From Kiritimatiellia bacterium (GTDB taxonomy: Bacteria > Verrucomicrobiota > Kiritimatiellia > UBA8416 > SLMC01): a stretch of DNA of 12,331 nucleotides. Under the pieces are notes generated by a model. The model worked only from the letters and a program-made list of their open reading frames with translations. It did not search any database and had not been told where the DNA came from. The stretch lies in contig SLMC01000013.1 in assembly GCA_007133745.1 (NCBI GenBank), positions 1 through 12,331 on the forward strand. Reading direction: 5' to 3'. Position numbers and translations under genes: made by a program. Positions 5,704 through 12,331 of this stretch are shown in pieces. Position 1 is the first letter of the stretch, and the number at the start of each line of letters is the position of its first letter.

Positions 5704-7661
5704 TTGCGTTGCAACCGGCCATGATATGGGGATTGGGCGTGGCGGCGCTGCCGATCCTGATTCATTTGCTGAATCGGTTGCGCTATCGCACGGTGCGGTG
5801 GGGCGCCATGCAGTTTTTGCGTCGCGTGGCCCGCAGCGCGTCGCGTCGGTCGCGCTGGCGGCATTGGCTGGTGCTGGCCTGTCGGACGCTGGCGCTTGCG
5901 GCCTTGGCGTTGGCCATGGTCCGTCCGCTGGTTGGCGGGCGGCTGGGCCGACTGGGCCGGGGCGGCGCGCCCGATGCCGTGATCGTGTTGCTGGACCGAT
6001 CCGCCAGCATGGAGCGGATCGACGGGCGCTCGGGCCAGAGCCTGCGCGAGCAGGCGCTGGCCGAGCTGGCGGCTGTTCCGTCCGAACGCGTACGGGGCAG
6101 TCGCATTGTTCTGATCGAATCGGTTTTCCGTACGCCGCGCGAGGTGGCGGCCCTGAGTGCGCTGCGCCACTTGGTTTGGACGGAACAGACCGATACGGCG
6201 GCCGATTGGCCCGCGCTGTTCGATGCGGCTCTGGACTGGATCGAGCGGCACCGGCCGGGCCGAACGGAGATTTGGGCGGTGAGCGATGCGCAAACGTCGA
6301 ACTGGCGGCCGGCCAGTCTGGCCTGGGGCGATCTCGGCGCGCGGCTGGCGGACATGGCGCCCGCTCCGCGGATACGCGCGCTGCTGGCCGACAGCGCACC
6401 CCCTGCCGCCAACCGGTCCATTCGGGCGGACGGGGTTCGCCGTCTGGACGACGGCGTGGCGCTGGGCTACACGCTGGAAGCGCCGGAGCCGCGCTCCGAA
6501 ACGGTGCAGGCCGCGTTGCTGACGCCGAGCGGCCGGGTTCTGCATCCGTTGCCAACCGACACGCGCCGCGGCGCCGTCGTGTTGCCCGGCGGCGATACGG
6601 CGGGCTGGGCCGGATTGCAGTTGCCGGCCGACGGCTATGTCGGCGACAATGCCGCCTGGTACGTGTTCGGGCCGGCCCCCGAAGGGGACGTCCGGGTGGC
6701 GACCGAAAACGAGACTTTGCGCCGACGCATCCGTCACAGCTTTTTGCCCGCGCGCGCCGCGGATCGGCATCCGGTGCGGCTGTGGCCGTTGGATGCCGAG
6801 CCGCCCGTTTTGGATGGCGCGGCGCTGGTCGTATGGCAAGGGGCGCCGCCGCGCGGAGCGCAGGCCCGCGCACTGGACACGTTCCTGCGCGACGGCGGCG
6901 TTGCGCTCGCGTTGCCGCCTGCCGAACCGGCCGTGTTGTCCGAAACGGCGGATGCCGCGAACGACCCCGCGCTCTGGGCCTGGGCGGCCATGGAACGCGC
7001 GCCTGCCGGCCGCGCCTGGCGGGTTGCCCGCTGGGAACGTTACGCGGGGCCTTTCGCCCGAACACGGGACGGCGACGATGTGCCGGTTGGCGAAGCGGCC
7101 GTGCGCGCGCGCAGTCTTTTTGCCGGACGCCGGGCCGAGGCGGCCTATGCGATGGCGCATTTCGACGATGGCGCGGTTGCCGTGACACGCGAGAATCGCG
7201 GGAACGGACGGTTGTATGCCTTGGCCGCCTTGCCGAGTCCCGAATGGTCCGACTTGGGCGACGGGCGGCTCTGGGTGCCGATGTTGTGGCGGTTGCGCGA
7301 GGAGGGCGGCCGGCGTTTGGGCGAGGCGCGCATGGGGGTTTGCGGCGAGTGGCAGCCGGGCTCGCCCGACGCATTGTGGGAAGCCGCGCATACCGATGAA
7401 CGGCTCGATCCCAGGATTCGGGCCGGCGTGTATCGGCTGGGCGCGCGCTGGATGGCGCTCAACCGTCCGGAAGAAGAGGACGACGACTCCGCGCTGGATG
7501 CCGCCACTTTGCGCGCTTTGCTGCCGGGGGTGCGGCTGGATGTCGTCGCGCCCGTTGCCGGTCGCTTGGCCGGGCCGACGGAAATGTCCGGCGCGCTTTT
7601 TCTGATGGCCGGCTTGTTTCTGCTGGCCGAAGCCGCGTTGGCGCTGGAGCGTGCCTCATGA
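5700..7661 (+). CDS. BatA-type membrane protein with vWA and degenerate amidotransferase-like region
   Basis: Integral inner-membrane protein of 653 residues. The N-terminus is the BatA/aerotolerance type: a first membrane helix (about 8-24), the signature LLNRLRYRTVRWGAMQFL (23-40), an Arg-rich loop and a second helix (about 55-77). The vWA domain (about 92-230) has DRSAS (99-103), Thr163/165 and Asp196 in VSDAQTSNW, so the metal site looks intact. A beta-rich section (about 240-335) and a Rossmann-like stretch around LDGAALVVW and ALDTFLRDGGVALAL (371-405) resemble class I glutamine amidotransferase folds, but no catalytic Cys is present. A C-terminal helix (about 630-648) ends the chain. 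The positive loop between helices 1 and 2 suggests the vWA part is periplasmic. It overlaps both neighbours by 4 nt. The target is unknown. Confidence 0.9.
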   Translation: MIALQPAMIWGLGVAALPILIHLLNRLRYRTVRWGAMQFLRRVARSASRRSRWRHWLVLACRTLALAALALAMVRPLVGGRLGRLGRGGAPDAVIVLLDRSASMERIDGRSGQSLREQALAELAAVPSERVRGSRIVLIESVFRTPREVAALSALRHLVWTEQTDTAADWPALFDAALDWIERHRPGRTEIWAVSDAQTSNWRPASLAWGDLGARLADMAPAPRIRALLADSAPPAANRSIRADGVRRLDDGVALGYTLEAPEPRSETVQAALLTPSGRVLHPLPTDTRRGAVVLPGGDTAGWAGLQLPADGYVGDNAAWYVFGPAPEGDVRVATENETLRRRIRHSFLPARAADRHPVRLWPLDAEPPVLDGAALVVWQGAPPRGAQARALDTFLRDGGVALALPPAEPAVLSETADAANDPALWAWAAMERAPAGRAWRVARWERYAGPFARTRDGDDVPVGEAAVRARSLFAGRRAEAAYAMAHFDDGAVAVTRENRGNGRLYALAALPSPEWSDLGDGRLWVPMLWRLREEGGRRLGEARMGVCGEWQPGSPDALWEAAHTDERLDPRIRAGVYRLGARWMALNRPEEEDDDSALDAATLRALLPGVRLDVVAPVAGRLAGPTEMSGALFLMAGLFLLAEAALALERAS

Positions 7662-9835
7662 CGGAAGCCTATTGGAGTTGGGCGGCGAGTCCATGGCGGA
7701 TCGGGGCCGGCGCGGTCTTGCTGGGCGTTTCGCTATGGCTGTCCGCGCGGCAGGTGCAGCGCGGGGGCTGGCGCCGTGCCGAGGCGGGCGCGGAAGCGCT
7801 GCGCATGATCGGCCTTGTTCTGCTGGCGCTCACGCTGCTGCGGCCCGAGCGGGTGCGGGTGGATCGCGAAACGGTTCAGCCGACGCTGGCGGTTCTGATC
7901 GATGCCACCGGCAGCATGGCCACGCGCGATGTGTCGGCGCCCGGCGGCGGCGCGCCGATCTCGCGCGCCGAATGGGTCGAAACATTGCGCGCCGAGCCTG
8001 CCTGGACCGGGTTGTCGGACCGCTACCGTATTCGCGAAATCGAGTTCGGGCGCGATGCGAAGGGCACGGACCTGCATGCGGCGCTGGATGCGTGGGCGCG
8101 TCGGCCGATGGCCGCTCGTGCCGTGCTGATGGTGGGCGACGGCGACTGGACGCTGGACCCGTCCCCGATCGAGGCGGCCTCGCGGCTGCGCGAGCAGGAG
8201 ACGCCGGTCTTCGCCCTGGCCGTCGGGTCCGACCGTTTCATGCCGGATATCGAATTGCTGCCGCCGCATGCCCCGGCCTATGCGCCGCTGGGCGAACGGC
8301 TGCATCTGCCGTTCGTTTTGCGCAGTCGGATGCCCGATCCGGCCGAGGTAAACGTATTGCTGATCGAAGACGGTATCGAGCGGGCGCGGCGCAATGTGTT
8401 TCTGCCCGCGATGGGACAAACCCCGTCGTCGATCGGGTTCGTGCCGATTCGGGAAGGCGAACGGACCTACCTTCTGCGTGCCGAGCCGCTGCCGGGCGAA
8501 GCGCGGACGGACAACAACGAGCAGACCTTTCGCATCGCGGTGCGACGCGAAATTATCCGCATGCTGATCGTGGAAACGACGCCGCGCTGGGAATACCGCT
8601 ACCTGCGCAATGCCGCCCGCCGCGATCCGGGCGTGGAGGCGCACACGATTCTGTTTCATCCCCGCTTGCCGCCGGGCGGCGGCGCCGGTTATCTTTCGGC
8701 CTTTCCCGAGACGCGCGAAGCGCTGGCCCGCTACGATGTCGTGTTTCTCGGCGATGTCGCCATGGGCGAAGGCGGCCTGACCGAACCGCAGTGCCAGGCA
8801 TTGCGCGATCTGGTGGAATCGCAGGCTGCCGGACTGGTTTTTTTACCCGGTCCGTCCGGTCGCTGGCATTCGCTGGCGGCCGGTCCGCTGGGCGCGCTGC
8901 TGCCGGTGGACCTTGAAGCCGACTCCGCGCGCGGACACGGAACGGCGCAGCCGGGCGGGCTGGCCTTGACCATGCTCGGTCGCGACCATCGGCTGACCCG
9001 GTTGACGGATGTCGTGGAACGGAACGAACGGTTATGGACCCAGTTGCCCGGCTTTCACTGGTATGCCGGCGTCGCGCGTGCCAGGCCGGGTTCCGAAACG
9101 CTGGCGGTGCATCGTCAGGCACGCAACGCGGACGGGCGCATTCCCATGATTGTGACGCAAAGTTTCGGAAGCGGCCATGTGCTGTTCATGAGTCACGACT
9201 CCGCCTGGCGCTGGCGCCGGGGTGTCGAGGATTTGTATCATTACCGGTTCTGGAGCCAGGTCTTTCGCTGGATGTCGCATCGGCGCCATCTGGCGCGCGG
9301 AGAAGGCATGCGCTTCTTTTTCCAGCCGGAAACGCCCGCCGTCGGCGACCGGCTCGATGTCCAGGCTACGCCGCTGGACGAACAAGGGTTTCCGATGGAG
9401 CGCGCAACCGTCGAAGCTGTGCTGACTGGGCCGTCCGGCGAGCCGGCGCCGTTTATGCTGGCGGAAATCGAGGGCGGGTGGGGAACGTACCGGGGTGTTG
9501 CGACCGTGCGCGAAAGCGGCGCGCATACGCTGGCGGTGCGTTGTCGCGATACCGGTCGCGCGGCCGACACCGTTCTCTATGCCAGCGAACCCGATTTCGA
9601 GCCGGTCGGCCGGCCCGCCCGACGGGAAGTTCTGCGCGAACTGGCCGCGTTGACCGGCGGCCGGTCGGGCGACGAGGCCGAGGCCGAATCCGTTTTGCGC
9701 GCCTTGCGCGACTGGCCGCCGCGTCCGCCGCGCGAGACTCGGTTCCGGCTGTGGGCGCATCCGCTTTGGCTGGCGACGCTGGCGGGCGTCTTCAGCCTCT
9801 ACTGGCTGACACGCAAAATGCTGGGGCGGATTTAG
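7658..9835 (+). CDS. membrane protein with vWA, Ig-like and degenerate glutamine-amidotransferase-like domains
   Basis: Fourth gene of the operon, 725 residues, with the same plan as its upstream neighbour: helix 1 (about 13-30), a basic loop, helix 2 (about 49-62), then vWA (about 76-195). The metal site reads DATGS (82-86), with Thr in place of the usual first Ser, plus Thr137 in KGTDLHAAL and Asp161 in VGDGDW. An Ig/CARDB-like section (about 205-295) precedes an amidotransferase-like region opening with ETTPRWEYRYLRNA (306-319) and continuing through DVVFLGDVAMGEGGLT (360-375); the nucleophile turn reads VFLPGPSG with no Cys. A second beta-rich section lies around 560-640, and a C-terminal helix (about 703-718) ends in basic residues. 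Charge suggests periplasmic domains. The ATG overlaps the previous stop (ATGA), and GGAG lies 8 nt upstream. Probably an old paralogue of the preceding gene. Confidence 0.9.
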   Translation: MTEAYWSWAASPWRIGAGAVLLGVSLWLSARQVQRGGWRRAEAGAEALRMIGLVLLALTLLRPERVRVDRETVQPTLAVLIDATGSMATRDVSAPGGGAPISRAEWVETLRAEPAWTGLSDRYRIREIEFGRDAKGTDLHAALDAWARRPMAARAVLMVGDGDWTLDPSPIEAASRLREQETPVFALAVGSDRFMPDIELLPPHAPAYAPLGERLHLPFVLRSRMPDPAEVNVLLIEDGIERARRNVFLPAMGQTPSSIGFVPIREGERTYLLRAEPLPGEARTDNNEQTFRIAVRREIIRMLIVETTPRWEYRYLRNAARRDPGVEAHTILFHPRLPPGGGAGYLSAFPETREALARYDVVFLGDVAMGEGGLTEPQCQALRDLVESQAAGLVFLPGPSGRWHSLAAGPLGALLPVDLEADSARGHGTAQPGGLALTMLGRDHRLTRLTDVVERNERLWTQLPGFHWYAGVARARPGSETLAVHRQARNADGRIPMIVTQSFGSGHVLFMSHDSAWRWRRGVEDLYHYRFWSQVFRWMSHRRHLARGEGMRFFFQPETPAVGDRLDVQATPLDEQGFPMERATVEAVLTGPSGEPAPFMLAEIEGGWGTYRGVATVRESGAHTLAVRCRDTGRAADTVLYASEPDFEPVGRPARREVLRELAALTGGRSGDEAEAESVLRALRDWPPRPPRETRFRLWAHPLWLATLAGVFSLYWLTRKMLGRI

Positions 9836-9894
9836 CGGCTTAACCACGCTTTTCTGCCGAAAATAACAAGACAAACGATGAGATAACTGGAGGA

Positions 9895-9958
9895 GATTAA
9901 GGCGAAAGATTAGGGCAAAAGATTAAGGTTTCTTTTGCTCCCCCCCTAATCTTTCGCC
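9895..9958. terminator. inverted repeat, possible bidirectional terminator, built on a 13-bp tandem
   Basis: GGCGAAAGATTAGGG (9901-9915) pairs perfectly over 15 bp with CCCTAATCTTTCGCC (9944-9958), leaving a 28-nt loop. The left arm is part of a 13-bp-period tandem: GATTAAGGCGAAA, GATTAGGGCAAAA, GATTAAGG (9895-9928). It lies 60 nt past the stop of the operon's last gene in a convergent spacer, so termination is plausible, but no T-run follows on the plus strand. Confidence 0.45.
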
Positions 9959-10000
9959 CTTATCTATTGATCAAACAGTGAAGTTATAGGCAAGCCTGAC

Positions 10001-10168
10001 GCAACAAAGCCTGGGGCCTGCCTGCCGAAGCCGCTTCGGCGCAGGCAGGTGGAACCCCAGGGCTTCGCGCATCCCAAACCCCGTTTCCCTGCGCCGCGTG
10101 CCTTGGCTCGGCAGGCAGGGCACGCATAAGGCAGGCCCCCGGCTCTGTTGCATAACCCTTTCAGGGTT
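10001..10168. repeat. palindromic repeat cluster with inverted 23-bp ends
   Basis: Left arm 10001-10023 (GCAACAAAGCCTGGGGCCTG...) and right arm 10129-10151 are inverted copies matching at 21 of 23 positions. Inside, CCTGCCTGCCGAAG (10017-10030) pairs with CTTCGGCGCAGGCAGG (10034-10049), leaving a 2-nt bulge. GGGG of the left arm also pairs with CCCC at 10055-10058. A further inverted copy of CCTGCCTGCCGAG lies near 10107-10119. A small hairpin AACCC-TTTCA-GGGTT sits at 10154-10168. The layout, terminal inverted repeats without a gene, fits a small non-autonomous mobile or dispersed palindromic element. Confidence 0.6.
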
Positions 10169-10290
10169 GGCGTTCAATCATCCTTCCGCGCTTTCCGCTC
10201 CACGTTCCACTCTCTCCCGCTGCTTTCTGTTCAAAAAACTCATGGCAAAACACCTGGAAAATCCGGACTCGCCGACAATGCGTGTATCCC

Positions 10291-10310
10291 TTATGGCTTC
10301 TTATGGCTTG
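10291..10310. repeat. 10-bp tandem duplication
   Basis: TTATGGCTTC is followed directly by TTATGGCTTG: two copies with one mismatch, 40 nt beyond the ligase stop codon. No function is evident. Confidence 0.6.
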
Positions 10311-10349
10311 AAATATGCTGTTCACTTCGCTTGTGGTGGTGGCGTCGGC

Positions 10350-11942
10350 TTAACGGGCAGCCAGTGTTCGGCGATCCAGTTTGCCGAGCGGCGTGAGGGG
10401 CAGGGCGGGGCGCAGCGCGATGGCGCTCGGTTGCAGCCAAGGATCGAGCGCGGCGCGGCAGCGGTCGAGTTCGCGACGCGCGTCGGATTCGGACGCGGCG
10501 CTGCGAAGCACGACGAACAGAACCGGACCTTGATCGGGGTTCGGTACGGCCACGGCGCATTGCCGAACGCACGGCAACGCGTAAAAACAGTCCTCCAGCT
10601 CCCGGGCAAAAACCGGTTCGCCGTCGGGCCGTCGCGCCACAATGTCCTGCTTGCGGCCCTGCACATGCAGAAATCCGTCCGCATCCATGAATCCGTAATC
10701 GCTGCTGAGGAATCGGTTGCCTTGAAAACACGCGGCGTTCTCTTCCGGATTGTTCAAGTAGCCGCCGCCGACCGTATCGCCTTGAACCGCGATGCGGCCC
10801 AGTTGGCCGGAGGGCAAAGGGCGGCCGTTATTGTCCAGCACGCTGAATGCGACATCGCCGACGATCCGACCGGCCGTTTTCAGGCGTGCTTCGCGCGGTC
10901 CGGCGGCGCCCTTCGGCGCCAGGTAGTCGGTCGGCGTCAGTTGCGTCAACGGCGGCAACGCCTCGACCATGCCGTATCCGCACACGATTTTCGGGCCGAA
11001 CCATGCGACGCATTCTTTCAGCAAGGGAACCGGCGCGTGTTCCGTGCCGGTAATGATCATGGCCAGATCGGGCAGGCGTTCCTCGTGTTCGCGGCAATGA
11101 TCGAGCAGCGCGAACAGTTGGCTTGGGGTCAGAAACAGTCGGGAGGCGCGATAGGTTCGGGCGGCCGCGACGAGCGACGCCGGCGGAAACGGTTCCTTGA
11201 CGATCACCACGGTCATGCCGGCCATGAGGATGGGCAAAAAACTGGTGGACCCGGCTGTGGCATAGGGCATGGCGCAAAGGTAGCGATTCGATGCGAGTGT
11301 CGCGGTCGGAATGGCCGTAAGCATAAGCTGGTAGAAGCTGGACACCCAGGCGCGGTGCGTGATTTTGACGACTTTCGGCACGCCCTGCGTGGTGCCGGAG
11401 CTGACATTGTAGGTTGCGGTGACATCGGGATCGACCGACGCCGGAAGGATCGGCGCCGCAACGCCGGCTTCGGCCTGCGTCGCGTATTCCGGACTGTCGA
11501 TATCGAGAATCAGGGTTGTTTTGCCGTTTGCGCGGATACGGTTCAGCGGCAGCGGCACGGCGCCGGAATGGAGCAGCGCTTTGGCATCGGCGAAATCGAG
11601 AAAATACAGGACGGTTTCGGCGGGCAACGATGCCGACAGCGGCATGAAAATCAAGCCGGCCAGATGCGCGGCAGCCCGAACCTCGAAATACCGGGCCGAG
11701 TTCGGCGCGACATAGGCAAGGACATCGCCGTGCCGGAGCCGGGTCCGAAAAAAGGCGACGAGCCGACCGGCCCGCGCGCGCATCTCGGAAAAGGTTAGCG
11801 CGCGTCCGTTTTCGGCATCGATCAGCAGAGGCGTGTCGGCATGCCGACGGCACGCGAAATCGATCATCGCGCCCGGCGTCGTCAGCCGCTTGACCGACCT
11901 CAGCCAGAACCGCGTCAGTTTCCCTTTCAGCGCAGCATTCAT
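10350..11942 (-). CDS. AMP-forming acyl/aryl ligase (ANL superfamily)
   Basis: Activates a carboxylic acid as acyl-AMP, by family knowledge usually followed by transfer to CoA or a carrier thiol; cytoplasmic, substrate unknown. The 530-residue product has the adenylation motifs in order: P-loop SSGTTQGVPK (181-190), GYGMVE (322-327), SSDYGFMDADGFL (413-425, with Asp415 binding the ribose), GRKQD (429-433) and the C-terminal PLTPLGKLDRR (515-525) with catalytic Lys521. The P-loop has one more residue than the common SGTTGxPK; its spacing recalls the SSGTTxGxxK loop of GH3 acyl-amido synthetases, while the remaining motifs are of the acyl-CoA-synthetase or peptide-synthetase type. The ATG at 11942 is chosen because upstream codons run through the promoter region and lack family similarity; no Shine-Dalgarno is visible. 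Transcribed alone, convergent to the vWA operon. Length is normal and no carrier-protein domain is fused. Confidence 0.9.
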   Translation of the reverse strand: MNAALKGKLTRFWLRSVKRLTTPGAMIDFACRRHADTPLLIDAENGRALTFSEMRARAGRLVAFFRTRLRHGDVLAYVAPNSARYFEVRAAAHLAGLIFMPLSASLPAETVLYFLDFADAKALLHSGAVPLPLNRIRANGKTTLILDIDSPEYATQAEAGVAAPILPASVDPDVTATYNVSSGTTQGVPKVVKITHRAWVSSFYQLMLTAIPTATLASNRYLCAMPYATAGSTSFLPILMAGMTVVIVKEPFPPASLVAAARTYRASRLFLTPSQLFALLDHCREHEERLPDLAMIITGTEHAPVPLLKECVAWFGPKIVCGYGMVEALPPLTQLTPTDYLAPKGAAGPREARLKTAGRIVGDVAFSVLDNNGRPLPSGQLGRIAVQGDTVGGGYLNNPEENAACFQGNRFLSSDYGFMDADGFLHVQGRKQDIVARRPDGEPVFARELEDCFYALPCVRQCAVAVPNPDQGPVLFVVLRSAASESDARRELDRCRAALDPWLQPSAIALRPALPLTPLGKLDRRTLAAR

Positions 11943-11951
11943 TGGGATGGC

Positions 11952-11980
11952 TCTATATTGGATTGGCTTCGGGAAATCAA
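11952..11980 (-). promoter_or_regulatory. sigma-70-like promoter of the AMP ligase gene
   Basis: On the minus strand, TTGATT (11980-11975) and TATAGA (11957-11952) are separated by exactly 17 nt, each matching 4 of 6 consensus positions. The ATG at 11942 follows the -10 box by only 9 nt, so the transcript would start within a few bases of the start codon. This agrees with the lack of a Shine-Dalgarno sequence. Confidence 0.5.
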
Positions 11981-12042
11981 GGGAGAAAACACGAAGATTA
12001 AGAATGGCATTCCTAGATTCCCCATTTCGATGTTCAAAAATA

Positions 12043-12056
12043 AACAATCTATTGTT
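12043..12056. other. 14-bp palindrome, possible operator
   Basis: AACAATCTATTGTT is a perfect inverted repeat of 6 bp around CT, about 63 bp upstream of the ligase promoter candidate. It has the size of a dimeric repressor site but could be chance in this AT-rich patch. Confidence 0.25.
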
Positions 12057-12081
12057 CAGTTGCCGCCCATAAGGGCCTAAT

Positions 12082-12097
12082 GCGGGCTGTCGCCCGC
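12082..12097. repeat. GC-rich hairpin
   Basis: GCGGGC (12082-12087) and GCCCGC (12092-12097) form six perfect pairs around a TGTC loop. No T-run follows on either strand, so a terminator is not supported. Confidence 0.5.
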
Positions 12098-12103
12098 AAC
12101 CCA

Positions 12104-12173
12104 GAGGTCGGAGGTCAGATGTCTGAAGTCAGAAATTAAGAAACTGACCTCCGGCCTCTGTCCTCTGACCTCT
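12104..12173. repeat. GGTCAG-type repeat with inverted arm
   Basis: GAGGTCGGAGGTCAG (12104-12118) pairs with CTGACCTCCGGCCTC (12144-12158) at 14 of 15 positions. Related words (ATGTCTGA, AAGTCAGA, CTCTGACCTC) flank and fill the loop. It belongs to the same kind of short-word degenerate spacer repeat as the tandems at 5-40 and 3233-3280. Confidence 0.65.
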
Positions 12174-12231
12174 TGGCCTGATCCATCAATGCGGACAAGC
12201 TGATTTTTCTCAGTCCCATCCCATAGCGTCT

Positions 12232-12271
12232 GGAATTATGGAATAGTGGAAGATTGGAGTGTTGGAAATCC
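12232..12271. repeat. 8-bp-period tandem, five units
   Basis: Five consecutive 8-mers each begin with GGA: GGAATTAT, GGAATAGT, GGAAGATT, GGAGTGTT and GGAAATCC. The period is exact, but the second half of each unit varies. No reading frame is supported. Confidence 0.65.
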
Positions 12272-12278
12272 TTGAAAG

Positions 12279-12296
12279 CCAATGGTCGGCCATTGG
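12279..12296. repeat. perfect 7-bp hairpin
   Basis: CCAATGG (12279-12285) and CCATTGG (12290-12296) enclose TCGG. It may belong to whatever lies beyond the right edge; the stretch to 12331 shows no gene start. Confidence 0.5.
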
Positions 12297-12331
12297 TCTT
12301 GCCTCGGACTTTCGCACAGGGCGTTGCAGAA

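Larger units (their letters stand above)
9836..10349. other. 514-bp convergent intergenic region
   Basis: Between the vWA operon and the AMP ligase, which converge. It contains the inverted repeat at 9895-9958, the palindromic cluster at 10001-10168 and a 10-bp tandem at 10291-10310. A pyrimidine-rich stretch (10177-10230) shows nothing recognisable. Open frames crossing it run through the palindromes and lack motifs. No U-tailed terminator for the ligase gene was found. Confidence 0.6.

Noticed and set aside
4741..7374. Very long minus-strand open frame (877 codons) opposite the DUF58 and BatA-type genes
   Set aside because: It lies antisense to genes with clear motifs, is rich in Arg and Pro as expected from reading GC-rich DNA in the wrong frame, and has no domain or ribosome binding site.
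5591..7399. Plus-strand open frame of 602 codons overlapping the BatA-type gene in another frame
   Set aside because: Gly/Arg/Ala-rich shadow without motifs; the BatA signature, membrane helices and vWA metal site are all in the other frame.
10098..11798. Plus-strand open frame of 566 codons opposite the AMP ligase
   Set aside because: It begins inside the palindromic cluster and runs antisense to conserved adenylation motifs; its composition is that of a shadow frame.
11943..12047. Longer N-terminus for the AMP ligase from 12047
   Set aside because: The extra 35 codons run through a well-spaced promoter candidate and do not resemble the start of ANL enzymes.

Overview
The window is GC-rich bacterial DNA holding six protein genes, and repeat-rich, lower-GC spacers separate the transcription units. 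No RNA gene, CRISPR array, transposase or integrase was seen. Several features lean towards the PVC group (Kiritimatiellota, Verrucomicrobiota, Planctomycetota and relatives): the compact MoxR/DUF58/membrane-vWA gene set, an exported protein resembling a peptidase-MA-like fold, and repeat-laden spacers. The argininosuccinate lyase resembles the Bacteroidota-type branch. The taxonomic guess is weak, because it rests on family resemblance and not on a marker gene.

Layout. Positions 1-168 hold a ~10-bp-period tandem repeat and a terminator-like hairpin. A two-gene minus-strand unit follows: an exported protein of unknown function (2912-1554), then argH (1542-169), whose ribosome binding site overlaps the upstream stop codon. 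An 825-bp divergent spacer (2913-3737) carries a set of competing hairpins, a GT-rich tandem repeat with an inverted copy, and a MITE/REP-like palindromic element of about 139 bp. A plus-strand operon (3738-9835) encodes a MoxR AAA+ ATPase, a soluble DUF58/vWA protein, a BatA-type membrane vWA protein and a second membrane vWA protein with a degenerate glutamine-amidotransferase-like region. A 514-bp convergent spacer (9836-10349) is dominated by a palindromic repeat cluster. The last gene, on the minus strand (11942-10350), is an AMP-forming acyl/aryl ligase of the ANL superfamily. The final 284-389 bp hold a promoter candidate, several hairpins and an 8-bp-period tandem.

How the genes work together. 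The four operon genes sit 4 nt apart or overlap by 4 nt, so they are probably co-translated. By family knowledge, MoxR ATPases remodel or activate vWA partners through the vWA metal site (MIDAS). Charge distribution suggests that MoxR and DUF58 are cytoplasmic, while the vWA and amidotransferase-like domains of the two membrane proteins face the periplasm. That would make this a trans-envelope assembly of unknown job. ArgH catalyses the last step of arginine synthesis; no other arg gene is present. The AMP ligase's substrate cannot be read from context.

The main points for a second look are the membrane-spanning MoxR/triple-vWA operon, the GH3-like spacing of the ligase P-loop, the near-leaderless promoter in front of that ligase, the exported protein with a protease-like scaffold lacking its zinc motif, the multi-state leader hairpins at 2933-2989, and the palindromic elements in the spacers.
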